From Candidatus Neomarinimicrobiota bacterium (lineage in GTDB: Bacteria > Fidelibacterota > Fidelibacteria > Fidelibacterales > Fidelibacteraceae), in NCBI GenBank assembly GCA_021157965.1, contig JAGGVO010000012.1, positions 1-64,000 of the forward strand: a stretch of 64,000 bases of DNA, in the 5' to 3' direction. Each line of letters opens with the position of its first letter. The first letter of the stretch is position 1. The translations under genes were made by a program, and so were the position numbers. Positions 46,810-56,108 of this stretch are shown here, piece after piece. The notes under the pieces were generated by a model. That model did no database searches. It had not been told where the DNA came from and saw nothing but the letters and a program-made list of their open reading frames with translations.

Positions 46810-48123
46810 ATGTTTGAAATACTGAAAAAACAAGATCCGGAATTGTTTCAAACGATAACCCGTGAAATCCGGCGACAGAACGAGACCCTCGAAATGATTG
46901 CCTCGGAAAATTTTGTCAGTCCGGCAGTCCTGGAAACAGCCGGTAACGTTATGACGAACAAATATGCCGAAGGATATCCGGGACACCGTTATTATGGCGG
47001 ATGCGAGTATGTTGATGAGGCAGAAAACCTTGCCCGGGACAGGGCGAAAAAGCTCTTTGGTGCCGATTATGCCAATGTACAGCCCCACTCCGGCAGCCAA
47101 GCCAATATGGCTGTCTATTTTACCTATTGCCAACCCGGGGACACGGTCCTTGGAATGGATTTATCCCATGGCGGTCATCTGACCCATGGAAGCCCGGTCA
47201 ATTTTTCCGGTAAACTCTACAATATTGTCAGTTATGGAGTAAAGGCAGATACCGGCCGTATAGATTACGATGATGTGGTTCGTAAAGCACGGGAACATAA
47301 ACCAAAGCTCATTATCGTAGGCGCCAGTGCCTATCCCCGGTTTTACAATTTTGCCCGTTTCCGGGAAATCGCCGATGAGGTCGGTGCCTATCTCATGGCG
47401 GATGTAGCTCATCCTGCCGGACTCATTGCCGCCGGCGTGCACCCGGATCCCATTCCCTGGTGTGATGTGGTAACTACCACAACCCATAAAACACTTCGGG
47501 GGCCCCGGGGTGGAATGATCCTTATGGGGAAAGACAAGGAAAATCCCTTCGGATTGAAAGCCGCCAAAAGCGGACGGACAAAAATGATGTCCGAAATTAT
47601 GAATTCTACCGTAATGCCTGGTATTCAGGGCGGTCCCCTTATGCATATCATTGCTGCCAAGGCTGTAGCCTTTGGTGAAGCATTAAAACCTGAATTTAAA
47701 TCGTATAGCAAACAGATTATCCAAAACACGAAAGTCCTGGCCGATTCCCTGTTAAGTCTGGATTTTAACCTTGTCTCCGGGGGATCTGATAATCACCTTG
47801 TTCTAATCGACCTGAGGAATAAGGGCATCAGCGGTAAAAAAGCAGAAAACGCTCTGGAACAGGCGGGCATTACCGTGAATAAAAATATGGTTCCTTTTGA
47901 TACCCGGAGCCCCTTTGTCACCAGCGGTATCCGTGTGGGTACACCAGCCCTGACAACCCGGGGATTTAAAGAAACTGAAATGAAGGAGATTGCCGGATTT
48001 ATCAACCGGGTGATTTCCGATCCTGATAACGAGAAAAACCTCAGGACCGTCCGAGAGGAAATTAAAGTCCTCTCAGAAAAATACCCGCTGTATCCGGAAC
48101 TTCTGAGTCGATATGTATCATGA
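46810..48123 (+). CDS. glyA: serine hydroxymethyltransferase
   Basis: This PLP enzyme converts serine and tetrahydrofolate to glycine and methylene-THF. The 437-residue protein has [38 protein letters not shown] and [14 protein letters not shown]. The PLP-Lys segment is [19 protein letters not shown]. Length is slightly above the usual 415-420. It lies between rpiB and nrdR in a tight cluster, overlapping nrdR by 4 bases. Confidence 0.98.
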   Translation: MFEILKKQDPELFQTITREIRRQNETLEMIASENFVSPAVLETAGNVMTNKYAEGYPGHRYYGGCEYVDEAENLARDRAKKLFGADYANVQPHSGSQANMAVYFTYCQPGDTVLGMDLSHGGHLTHGSPVNFSGKLYNIVSYGVKADTGRIDYDDVVRKAREHKPKLIIVGASAYPRFYNFARFREIADEVGAYLMADVAHPAGLIAAGVHPDPIPWCDVVTTTTHKTLRGPRGGMILMGKDKENPFGLKAAKSGRTKMMSEIMNSTVMPGIQGGPLMHIIAAKAVAFGEALKPEFKSYSKQIIQNTKVLADSLLSLDFNLVSGGSDNHLVLIDLRNKGISGKKAENALEQAGITVNKNMVPFDTRSPFVTSGIRVGTPALTTRGFKETEMKEIAGFINRVISDPDNEKNLRTVREEIKVLSEKYPLYPELLSRYVS

Positions 48124-48575
48124 AATGTCCCCAATGTGGCCTGCCCGATACACGGGTTATTGACAGCCGTCCTCTGACAAAAGAGATCGGCATCCGTCGC
48201 CGCAGAGAATGTCCTGCCTGCGGGTATCGTTTTACTACCTATGAATATGTCGCACTGAGCCCGGTCCTTGTCATTAAATCCAATGGTACGCGGGAAGAAT
48301 TTAACCGGGAAAAACTGATGCATAGCATTCAACTTTCCTGTACGAAACGACCTGTCTCTTTAAAGACCATTCAGAATGTTGCCCGGGAAATTGAACAAAA
48401 AATCGAACAATTGAGCCTGTCCGAAGTTAAGTCCTCCTTTATCGGTGAAGAAGTCATCCACAGACTTCGCCAAATCGATAAAGTTGCCTATATCCGTTTT
48501 GCGTCCGTCTATCATGAATTTCAGGATGTGACCGAATTCAAAGAAGAAATCAAGGTTTTGGAAGAGAATTCATGA
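48120..48575 (+). CDS. nrdR: transcriptional repressor NrdR
   Basis: NrdR represses ribonucleotide reductase genes according to ATP/dATP levels. The 151-residue protein has an N-terminal zinc ribbon ([17 protein letters not shown] and [17 protein letters not shown]) and an ATP-cone domain ([16 protein letters not shown]). It overlaps the glyA stop (ATGA), a common glyA-nrdR pairing. No terminator is seen directly after it. Confidence 0.97.
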   Translation: MKCPQCGLPDTRVIDSRPLTKEIGIRRRRECPACGYRFTTYEYVALSPVLVIKSNGTREEFNREKLMHSIQLSCTKRPVSLKTIQNVAREIEQKIEQLSLSEVKSSFIGEEVIHRLRQIDKVAYIRFASVYHEFQDVTEFKEEIKVLEENS

Positions 48576-48697
48576 CAGGCATCACGGAACCGTCAACCCC
48601 TTCTGTCGTATATAAGTAAAGATAGAGAAATGTTGACATTCTGAATCCAAGGGTATTAACTTTCAACGCAAAAATTCGAGAGGTGAGCATCAGAAAC

Positions 48698-48794
48698 GTT
48701 CGTTAAAGGATTATTTGAAAAAAGTGACCCCGACAAATATGTCCTTTGAACGAACAATCAGGCCGAGCGTGTCATTGTCGTTCGGTTTTTTTTT
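48698..48794 (+). promoter_or_regulatory. candidate attenuator leader before porV
   Basis: Three overlapping hairpins can be drawn. Arm 48698-48710 pairs with 48742-48755. Arm 48748-48757 (GAACGAACAA) pairs with 48775-48783 (TTGTCGTTC). A terminator stem CCGAGCG/CGTTCGG (48763-48769/48779-48785) is followed by nine T (48786-48794). The middle hairpin excludes both others, as in an antiterminator. The T-run ends just before the porV ribosome site GAAGGAG. What it would sense is unknown. A weak promoter candidate lies at 48633-48659. Confidence 0.5.
48763..48794 (+). terminator. intrinsic terminator immediately before porV
   Basis: The seven-pair stem CCGAGCG/CGTTCGG (one G-T pair), with a nine-base loop, is followed by nine T. 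It could end nrdR transcripts or act as the off-state of the leader described for 48698-48794. Confidence 0.75.
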
Positions 48795-48811
48795 GAAGGA
48801 GACCCAAAATT

Positions 48812-50167
48812 ATGCTGAGACGATTCATATTACTTCTCATGATTATTTTCATTGCATCCACCGGTTCGTTGATGGCTCAGGGGGATGCCGGTGCAATCTT
48901 TTTACTGATAGCTCCCGGTGCCCGGGCAGAAGCCATGGGAGAAGCCCAGGTGGCTGATGCCAGCGATGCCTATTCTTCTTACTGGAATCCGGCCGGACTG
49001 GCCTATATGGATAAAAATGAAGTGGGACTTATGTATGTAAAATGGCTCCCTAACCTGGTCGATGATATGTATTACAACTTCCTCACAACCGGCTACCGGA
49101 TTCCCGGCTTTGGCACCGTGGGTGGACATATCATCTACCTGAATTTAGGCGAACAACAACGAAGGGATGAAAACAACAATGACCTGGGAACCTTCGTATC
49201 GTATATGGCCGCCGTGACCATCTCTTTCGGGACTAAGATTTCTGAAAACCAGGCCTTCGGCGTCAATGCGAAAATTGTATATCAGATGCTGAGTCCTTAT
49301 GGAACCATTCAGGAAAAAGGAAAAGGGTCCTCCACAAGTTTTGCCTTTGATTTTGGTTATTTGTACAAAGGTCTTCTTTGGAACAAGATCGATTTTGGTA
49401 TGAATCTTTCAAACCTGGGCCCCAAGGTGGCTTTCATCGATGTTGCCCAGGCAGATCCCATGCCGACCAACATGAAACTGGGAATCAATCTGAAGGTTCT
49501 GGAAAAACAACATAATAAATTCTCGATTGTTTTCGACGTGAATAAAATGCTTGTTGCCAGTTACCAGCCGATGGACCGGAACGGAAACCTTATTATCGAT
49601 AAAAATACAAAAGAAGAAGCGTATGCCGATCCCTGGTACAAAGCCATTTTTACATCCTGGATCAACGATTGGAAGTATGAAGGCGATATCGACTATTCGG
49701 GAGATGGTGTGATTGGCGGATACGATGCCGAAGGAAAACCACAGGGTGGTTATGACGCATACGGAAATGAAGTAGTCGGTGGCGACTATGATGAAAACGG
49801 CAACCTGGCTGTCAGCTATCACCCGGATACGGGAGAAGAGATGGTGGGCTGGGGCGTTTTTGGCGGACATCCCACCAATAAGGTGATGAATAAGATTGAA
49901 GTGGGATCCGTTAATGACGGCAGTGTTCAAAACGAAATTGATCAAATGATTTTCAACATCGGTGCCGAATATGTGTATAACGGTCTGATTGCCCTGAGAG
50001 CGGGATATATTTACGATAAAGCCGGAAAAATCAACAATCCGACACTGGGTTTCGGACTCATGTACCACAATCTCGGATTCGATTTCGGATATACTGCCGG
50101 AGCCGAAAACCATCCTCTGACCAATACGATGCGTATCAGTCTCAGGTACCGCTTCGGAAAAGATTAA
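48812..50167 (+). CDS. porV: PorV/PorQ-family outer-membrane protein
   Basis: This 451-residue protein has a signal peptide ending SLMAQ and the family N-terminus IFLLIAPGARAEAMGEAQVADASDAYSSYWNPAGLAY. A 14-stranded FadL-like barrel and a C-terminal strand pair ending ISLRYRFGKD follow. PorV helps release T9SS cargo at the outer membrane. An insertion of about 115 residues (about 250-365) contains an EF-hand/dockerin-like DIDYSGDG (292-299) and three Gly-Tyr-Asp repeats. GAAGGAG precedes the ATG. The next gene encodes a T9SS-sorted protein. Confidence 0.85.
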   Translation: MLRRFILLLMIIFIASTGSLMAQGDAGAIFLLIAPGARAEAMGEAQVADASDAYSSYWNPAGLAYMDKNEVGLMYVKWLPNLVDDMYYNFLTTGYRIPGFGTVGGHIIYLNLGEQQRRDENNNDLGTFVSYMAAVTISFGTKISENQAFGVNAKIVYQMLSPYGTIQEKGKGSSTSFAFDFGYLYKGLLWNKIDFGMNLSNLGPKVAFIDVAQADPMPTNMKLGINLKVLEKQHNKFSIVFDVNKMLVASYQPMDRNGNLIIDKNTKEEAYADPWYKAIFTSWINDWKYEGDIDYSGDGVIGGYDAEGKPQGGYDAYGNEVVGGDYDENGNLAVSYHPDTGEEMVGWGVFGGHPTNKVMNKIEVGSVNDGSVQNEIDQMIFNIGAEYVYNGLIALRAGYIYDKAGKINNPTLGFGLMYHNLGFDFGYTAGAENHPLTNTMRISLRYRFGKD

Positions 50168-50174
50168 TTAAACT

Positions 50175-53105
50175 ATGAACAGGCTGCGATTATCAACGAT
50201 TGTGGCGGCGATCTTTGTCGCCACTTTTTATACAACGATCTATGCCCTTCCCACCAGAACCCCGTCACAATTTAGCCGGCCGGTGCTGGTTCCTCAGCAC
50301 TGGAATGTGATTTTAGTGGAATTTGAGGAGGATAATACACCGGTTACAACCGGAAACGGTTCCTTTCTTCAATCCTGGGATGAGAGTGATTATAGATATG
50401 CATTGGACCCGCCCCCCCATAACAAGGCTTATTTTCAATCCCACCTGAAGGCGATCAGCAATTACTGGCGCCATGTGACCAATCAAGCCCTCCGGATTGA
50501 TACAAGCGCATCTGTGATTTTACCCACCGGCGCAGAATCTATACGTCTCCCCCGGAATATCCGCTATTACCATCCGGCAGATAAACCGGACAGCGTGGAT
50601 TACCGCCTGGCAGAACTGGTTTATGAAACATTCAGAATCCTTAAAGAAAATCACGGAGAAAGTTCCCTCTTCGAAACCGTTATCCTCTTTCACGCCGGAG
50701 TGGGACAAGATTTCGACTTTTCCAACATGTATGACCCCACCCCTTTTGATATCCCTTCCTTCTATTTTGATGAAACATTTCTCTCTGAATACCTCAGTCC
50801 CGAAGCAGTTGCACTGATACAATCCCTGGGTGTCAAACAGGGAATCGTTCTGCCGGAAATGCAAAATCAACTGAAACTCAATGTGGCTCTGAACGGGACA
50901 GCTCTCCTTATGTCAGGTTTTCTCCTTGGTCTCCCTCCTCTTTATAATACAGAGACAGGCAAATCGGGAACGGGTATCTTTGGGTTTATGGATCAGGGAT
51001 CCAATAATGCAAACGGACTCCTCCCCATTGGCCTTTCTGCTTTCGAGCGAATCATCATGGGTATCCAATCGCCACAAACGGCAGAACATGCAAACCGCTA
51101 CTCCCTGCTTCCGGGAGAAATCCTGAAAATCCCTGTCAGCAGCCGGGAATACTTCCTTGTTGAATATCGTAAAAATGCCGGAATCCGCCTGGATTCCCTT
51201 TATCAAAATCATTTGGATGATATCCTGCCGGATTCGGAACGCTACGAAACCTATCTGGATGCCCTGGAAAAAGTCAGAGACATGGGACTTGCAGATTACT
51301 CGCTGAATCCTTCTACGGGCGTGCTGGAATCCGTTGAAAACTACGATATCACTCTACCTGCTTCCGGTTTGCTTATCTGGCATGTCTATGACCCTGATAA
51401 AGCTCTCTTTGAGTACCCGGAAAATCCCAACGGCCAGGCAATTCCCATGGTTCGCCTGGAAGAGGCAGACGGCGCCTACGATATCGGGAAAAATTACGGT
51501 CCCCTGAGCGGCTCGGTAAACCAAGGCTGGAAATGGGATATGTGGTTTTCGAAAAACATGGGATTTCTGGATAACAATTCCCATATCTACAATATTAAGA
51601 ATATTGAATTTTCCGACAGGACCCATCCCGATACCCGGAGTTTTTCCGGCATTGAAACCGGAATACGGTTGAAACAATTCACTTTTACGGCAGATTCAGC
51701 CTCCTTCACACTGGACTTCCTCAAAGAACGCCCGGAACAATTCGTTGGATTTGAAGCCCTGGGAACATGGGATTTTCACAACACAGAAACACACATCCCT
51801 TACGGATTGCGGGAAAACCATCTGGTCTGCCTGGAGGATACGGGTTTTGTCTCCCTTGCGGATTTAAGCCCACTCTCTGCCCGGGCCGAAAACACGGCGA
51901 TTCTCCCCTATGAAAACAAACTCATCGTTATCCACACACAAAATGCCCAAAGTGTCGTCAGACAGTATGATATCCTGGACAATCCATTACGAGCTGTTCT
52001 CACCACTTCCCGTTCTCTTTCGTATGCACTCAGAATTGGTTCTCTTTTGCTGTATGATAATACACTTTTTCTTCCTCACGGCGACTCAGACAATTCTGCA
52101 TTCAGTTTTTATCATCTGGACCGGGATTTTCTATCCGGACCCTTTTCAACCGTTACCGATATAGGCGGAACCGTTGTATATAACCATTCTCTCCTGGTGA
52201 GTTCCGGTAAATTCCTGCATTATCCCGATAAAGGCCAAGTGGAACAATTGTCTTTTACCATAGGAAGCATGGTCTCATACTCAGACACACTGATTGTAAC
52301 AGATTCGGATCATGGAGGATTTTATTTTTATGACGTTTCTGAAGGAAGGCTGATCAATTCCCGGGGATATCAGCAGGATCTAATCATTGACGAGATCATC
52401 CCCCTGGATCTGCCCGAAACCCGGGGACCGGATTTTCTACTTCTGGGAACAAGCGGAACGGAGAAATATTTGATCCTGACAGACAGTGACGGTCACCCCT
52501 GGAATGGTTTTCCTGTCAGGAATAACTACGATGCTATACGTGTCTATTTTGATAGGAACGAGCTCCGGATCATCGCTTTAAAACCTGACGGACGGATAGA
52601 TATTTTTGATAAAACAGGTACACGACTTACATCTTATACAATCACCCCAAAACCTTTCTCCTTTTTCCTGACCCATCATAGACAGGGTTTAGCCCTTTTT
52701 TCTGAGGGCGACCGCCTGCTGTTGGAGGGAGATTCTCTGCACTGGGCATATCCCAACGGAGACCTGTGGAGTACCCGTCATATCCGGATAAATACAACAA
52801 CACCGGATTATCCCAGGGGGATGTTAATAGCCAAAGACCTGATTTATAACTATCCAAATCCTGTTTCGGATGAAAAAACCTGCTTCCGGTATTTTGCCGT
52901 CGAAGCAGAATTTGTGGATATTAAGATCTACGATTTACAGGGTAAATTTGTGGAACATCTGCAACAAACCCCCATTCAACAGCAGTGGAATGAAATCCCG
53001 TGGGATATTCGTTCACTCGATTCGGGTGTGTACATTGCAAAAATTACAATCAACGGATCCGGAAGTGAAAAAACCTTTATCATTAAACCGGCGATACTTA
53101 AATAA
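50175..53105 (+). CDS. T9SS-sorted M6-peptidase-like protein without zinc motif
   Basis: This 976-residue protein has a signal peptide (about 1-24). An M6-like domain follows, then a beta-propeller-like region (about 520-850) and a C-terminal type A sorting domain (NYPNPVSDEK ... IYDLQGKFVEHL ... SGVYIAKI). M6 context is clear in GLPPLYNTETGKSGTGIFGFMDQGS and PIGLSAFERIIMG. The HExGH site reads LMSGF (245-249), so zinc cannot bind in the normal way. It is probably a secreted, surface-anchored pseudoprotease. It starts 7 bases after porV. Confidence 0.8.
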   Translation: MNRLRLSTIVAAIFVATFYTTIYALPTRTPSQFSRPVLVPQHWNVILVEFEEDNTPVTTGNGSFLQSWDESDYRYALDPPPHNKAYFQSHLKAISNYWRHVTNQALRIDTSASVILPTGAESIRLPRNIRYYHPADKPDSVDYRLAELVYETFRILKENHGESSLFETVILFHAGVGQDFDFSNMYDPTPFDIPSFYFDETFLSEYLSPEAVALIQSLGVKQGIVLPEMQNQLKLNVALNGTALLMSGFLLGLPPLYNTETGKSGTGIFGFMDQGSNNANGLLPIGLSAFERIIMGIQSPQTAEHANRYSLLPGEILKIPVSSREYFLVEYRKNAGIRLDSLYQNHLDDILPDSERYETYLDALEKVRDMGLADYSLNPSTGVLESVENYDITLPASGLLIWHVYDPDKALFEYPENPNGQAIPMVRLEEADGAYDIGKNYGPLSGSVNQGWKWDMWFSKNMGFLDNNSHIYNIKNIEFSDRTHPDTRSFSGIETGIRLKQFTFTADSASFTLDFLKERPEQFVGFEALGTWDFHNTETHIPYGLRENHLVCLEDTGFVSLADLSPLSARAENTAILPYENKLIVIHTQNAQSVVRQYDILDNPLRAVLTTSRSLSYALRIGSLLLYDNTLFLPHGDSDNSAFSFYHLDRDFLSGPFSTVTDIGGTVVYNHSLLVSSGKFLHYPDKGQVEQLSFTIGSMVSYSDTLIVTDSDHGGFYFYDVSEGRLINSRGYQQDLIIDEIIPLDLPETRGPDFLLLGTSGTEKYLILTDSDGHPWNGFPVRNNYDAIRVYFDRNELRIIALKPDGRIDIFDKTGTRLTSYTITPKPFSFFLTHHRQGLALFSEGDRLLLEGDSLHWAYPNGDLWSTRHIRINTTTPDYPRGMLIAKDLIYNYPNPVSDEKTCFRYFAVEAEFVDIKIYDLQGKFVEHLQQTPIQQQWNEIPWDIRSLDSGVYIAKITINGSGSEKTFIIKPAILK

Positions 53106-53109
53106 ATTC

Positions 53110-56100
53110 ATGAAATATCTGAAACGATGCTTCTCTTTCCCGATTATTTTCCTTTTCTTAGCAGTATCCCTTTGGGGAAGCCCCAATCACCCCGAACTGA
53201 ACTGGCATACTTTTGAATCGGAACACTTTATTTATCACTATCATGACGGTACGGAACAGACAGCCCGGATGGTGATGAAAGTGGCGGAGGAAATGTATCC
53301 CCATGTTACCGGTCTGTACCAATACGAGCCTGCTACCAAAACACAGATTGTCATACAGGATACCGATGATTATGCCAACGGGGGCGCCTACTATTTTGAA
53401 AACAAAATCCTGCTTTGGGCATCACCCCTTCAATTTGACCTGAGGGGGAACCACAGCTGGATCCGGAATGTTTTTACTCATGAGTTTTCCCATATCGTTT
53501 CCCTGGGGAAGGCCATGAAATTTCCCATCACATTTCCTGCCGGCTATATTCAGGTCCTGGATCGTGAAAAACCCTATAAAGACAACATCATCATGGAGTA
53601 CCCCAAAGGAATCGGTGCCATGCCGGTGGCTAATGTGGTTGTGCCCATGTGGTGGGCTGAAGGAGTTGCCCAGTTTCAGTTTGCCGAAAGCATGGGGGAT
53701 TTGTGGGATTCACACAGAGATATGCTTCTGAGAGACAGAGCCCTGCACGGCAATTTATTCAGCTGGAATGAAGCAGCCTATTTTGACAAAAAGGGAACGG
53801 GAAATGAGTCGGTATACAACACCGGTTTTGCCTTTGTGCGTTACCTGAATCATACTTATGGTCCCTCAATAAACCGCCAAATTGCCGAAACCGCCGCTTC
53901 GGCCCGTCACTGGTCCTTTAACAAAGTTTTCAGGGCCATCCTTGGAAAAACAGGCCGTGAAATATACAATGAATGGCGGGATACGCTAACCGCCGCTTAT
54001 CTCCGGGACACGGAAACTATCCGTCGGCACGAAAAAAAGGGGGAAATCCTCCTGCAAAAAGGACCTGCTTATTTTAACGTTTCTGTATCTCCGGATGGTG
54101 AGAAAACCGTATTATCTGCTGCGGAAAACCGGGATTATCTGGGACAGACATATCTATTCAGACTCACTGAAAACGGAGATTTGGAACAATTGGATAAACA
54201 ATCCCGCATTCGGGGAAATATCGCCTGGAGTCCCGACAGCCGATATATCTACTACGTGAAACAGCGCCTCCCCAATATTTACGGCTCTATCTATTTTGAT
54301 TTGGCTAAATACGACTTTAAAAGCGACAAAACAGAATTTATAACGAAAAATGACCGGGTGTATTCCGTTGCCGTTTCAGGAGATGGCGAGATTTATGTGA
54401 TTACCGTTCATGACGGGAGTCATAACCTGGCCCGCGTTGCTCAGGATGGTACAATTGAACCGTTGACCCACTTTAATCACGGTGAACAGGTTTATGATCT
54501 GGATGTATCTCCCGACGGAACATCCATTATCTTCGACATGGCCTTGTTGCACGGGAGAAATATTTACAGTCTGGACACTCAAAACGGTGAGATACAAAGT
54601 GTTTTAGCCACAGAGAACTGTGACAACCGCCACCCCGTCTTTACGCGAGACGGGAAATCCGTCATTTTCGCCTCAGACCGGACAGGGATTTTCAATCTTT
54701 ATTCCCTGAACCTGGAAACCGGTCATGTATCCCTTCTGACCAACGTGACGGGAGCTGCCTTTTATCCTGAAACCACACCAGATGGAAATATTTTGTATAC
54801 CCTGTTTGAAAACGGCATTTTTAAACTGGCAGAACTCACACAAACGGGAACTGTCAATCCTGATTATGCAACGTACCGGCCTTACACTCTGCCAAATAAC
54901 GATTACGATCCCACCCAATTGCCCCATATCAAATCCGAGCCATACACATCCCAATTTTCCCGTTTTTTTGTCATGCCCTATCTGATGATTGATTACAACA
55001 AACCTAAACTGGGTTTTGCCGCCTTTCAGAATGAAGTCTTAAATAAATATAATTTGTATACATCCATGGGGATAGCAACCAATAAGGACATGGATATCTA
55101 TGCCCGGCTGGATTTCAACTTTCTCCTGCCGACCTTATATCTGGAAGGATATTACGTAACCTACCATCTGGATTCCCAGTCAGAACGCCTGTATGAATTA
55201 ACGGATCTCGAACGGGATATCTCATTCAGACTCTGGGAAGCTATCGGCGGCATGGAATACCGGTGGATGAATCACCTCTTTCACGTGTCCGTTAATCATC
55301 ACCAGTACTCTGCTTCCATCACTGATTATGACAAAACACGGAGAATATTGTATGACCCCTTTGGTTATACATATTTCAAAGGGACTTCCATTCAATCGGA
55401 CTGGACTCTGGATTTTATTGTTCCTGACTGGCACAGTGATATCAATCCCCGTCGTGGTTTTTCCACAAAATTCAGTATTGCTTACGATTTCAACCGGTAT
55501 CTTCAGGATTTTGGCATCAGTGAAGAATACAGCACCCTTCAGGAAATCTACAGTCGTGAAAATACCTTCCGGCTGGAATTGAACTCTGAACTTTTTCTCC
55601 CTGTATCCTTTCCGGACCGGAGCGCACTGAGTGTGGCCATCAACAGCGGTTGGCAGGAAAACACGAAAATCGACAGTTTTTTCCATTACTACGGTGGCGG
55701 CCGTCCGGGGCTGAAAGGATATCCTTTTTATTCCATTGAAGGGACCCAGAAAATGGTTTTAACAGGCATATACCGCTTCCCTGTCATTCCTGACATGCAC
55801 ATTGGATTGGAACCCTTCTTTTTTAACCGTTTGTATGCCGGTATCTATTACCAGGCCGGGGATGCCTGGCGGGGCGGATTGGGAGATCTTGACATAAAAC
55901 AAAATGTGGGCATCGAACTGCGCCTGGGCGGACACTCCTTTTATGCCTATCCCCTGGCCATCTCACTGGATGCCGTTTACGGCCTGGATTCTTTCAGCCG
56001 GCTGGATGAAGCCAATGGAAAGATGGTCACTTTCGGAAAAGAGTGGCGGTTTTATTGGTCCGTTCTCTTTAACTTTCCCAACAGAACCGATCCGTTATAA
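53110..56100 (+). CDS. metalloprotease / beta-propeller / outer-membrane barrel fusion
   Basis: This 996-residue protein has a signal peptide followed by a peptidase MA-like (gluzincin) domain. HEFSH lies at 124-128 and a third-ligand Glu 184 in WWAEGVAQF. PD40/WD40-type propeller repeats follow (about 305-600; for example VSPDGEKTVLSA, WSPDSRYIYYV, FTRDGKSVIFASDRTG). The C-terminal BamA/D15-like barrel (about 620-996) contains PGLKGYPFYSIEG near 868. This predicts a periplasmic or surface protease tethered by its own barrel. ATG 53110 gives the signal peptide; the longer frame overlaps the upstream gene. Confidence 0.85.
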   Translation: MKYLKRCFSFPIIFLFLAVSLWGSPNHPELNWHTFESEHFIYHYHDGTEQTARMVMKVAEEMYPHVTGLYQYEPATKTQIVIQDTDDYANGGAYYFENKILLWASPLQFDLRGNHSWIRNVFTHEFSHIVSLGKAMKFPITFPAGYIQVLDREKPYKDNIIMEYPKGIGAMPVANVVVPMWWAEGVAQFQFAESMGDLWDSHRDMLLRDRALHGNLFSWNEAAYFDKKGTGNESVYNTGFAFVRYLNHTYGPSINRQIAETAASARHWSFNKVFRAILGKTGREIYNEWRDTLTAAYLRDTETIRRHEKKGEILLQKGPAYFNVSVSPDGEKTVLSAAENRDYLGQTYLFRLTENGDLEQLDKQSRIRGNIAWSPDSRYIYYVKQRLPNIYGSIYFDLAKYDFKSDKTEFITKNDRVYSVAVSGDGEIYVITVHDGSHNLARVAQDGTIEPLTHFNHGEQVYDLDVSPDGTSIIFDMALLHGRNIYSLDTQNGEIQSVLATENCDNRHPVFTRDGKSVIFASDRTGIFNLYSLNLETGHVSLLTNVTGAAFYPETTPDGNILYTLFENGIFKLAELTQTGTVNPDYATYRPYTLPNNDYDPTQLPHIKSEPYTSQFSRFFVMPYLMIDYNKPKLGFAAFQNEVLNKYNLYTSMGIATNKDMDIYARLDFNFLLPTLYLEGYYVTYHLDSQSERLYELTDLERDISFRLWEAIGGMEYRWMNHLFHVSVNHHQYSASITDYDKTRRILYDPFGYTYFKGTSIQSDWTLDFIVPDWHSDINPRRGFSTKFSIAYDFNRYLQDFGISEEYSTLQEIYSRENTFRLELNSELFLPVSFPDRSALSVAINSGWQENTKIDSFFHYYGGGRPGLKGYPFYSIEGTQKMVLTGIYRFPVIPDMHIGLEPFFFNRLYAGIYYQAGDAWRGGLGDLDIKQNVGIELRLGGHSFYAYPLAISLDAVYGLDSFSRLDEANGKMVTFGKEWRFYWSVLFNFPNRTDPL

Positions 56101-56108
56101 GGAAAACC

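Noticed and set aside
48633-48659. TTGACA/TATTAA promoter before porV
   Set aside because: The spacer is only 15 bases, so it is kept as a weak possibility and not listed as a feature.
52870-53109. N-terminal extension of the protease-barrel gene
   Set aside because: It overlaps the sorting domain of the upstream gene in another frame and would remove the signal peptide from the N-terminus; ATG 53110 fits better.
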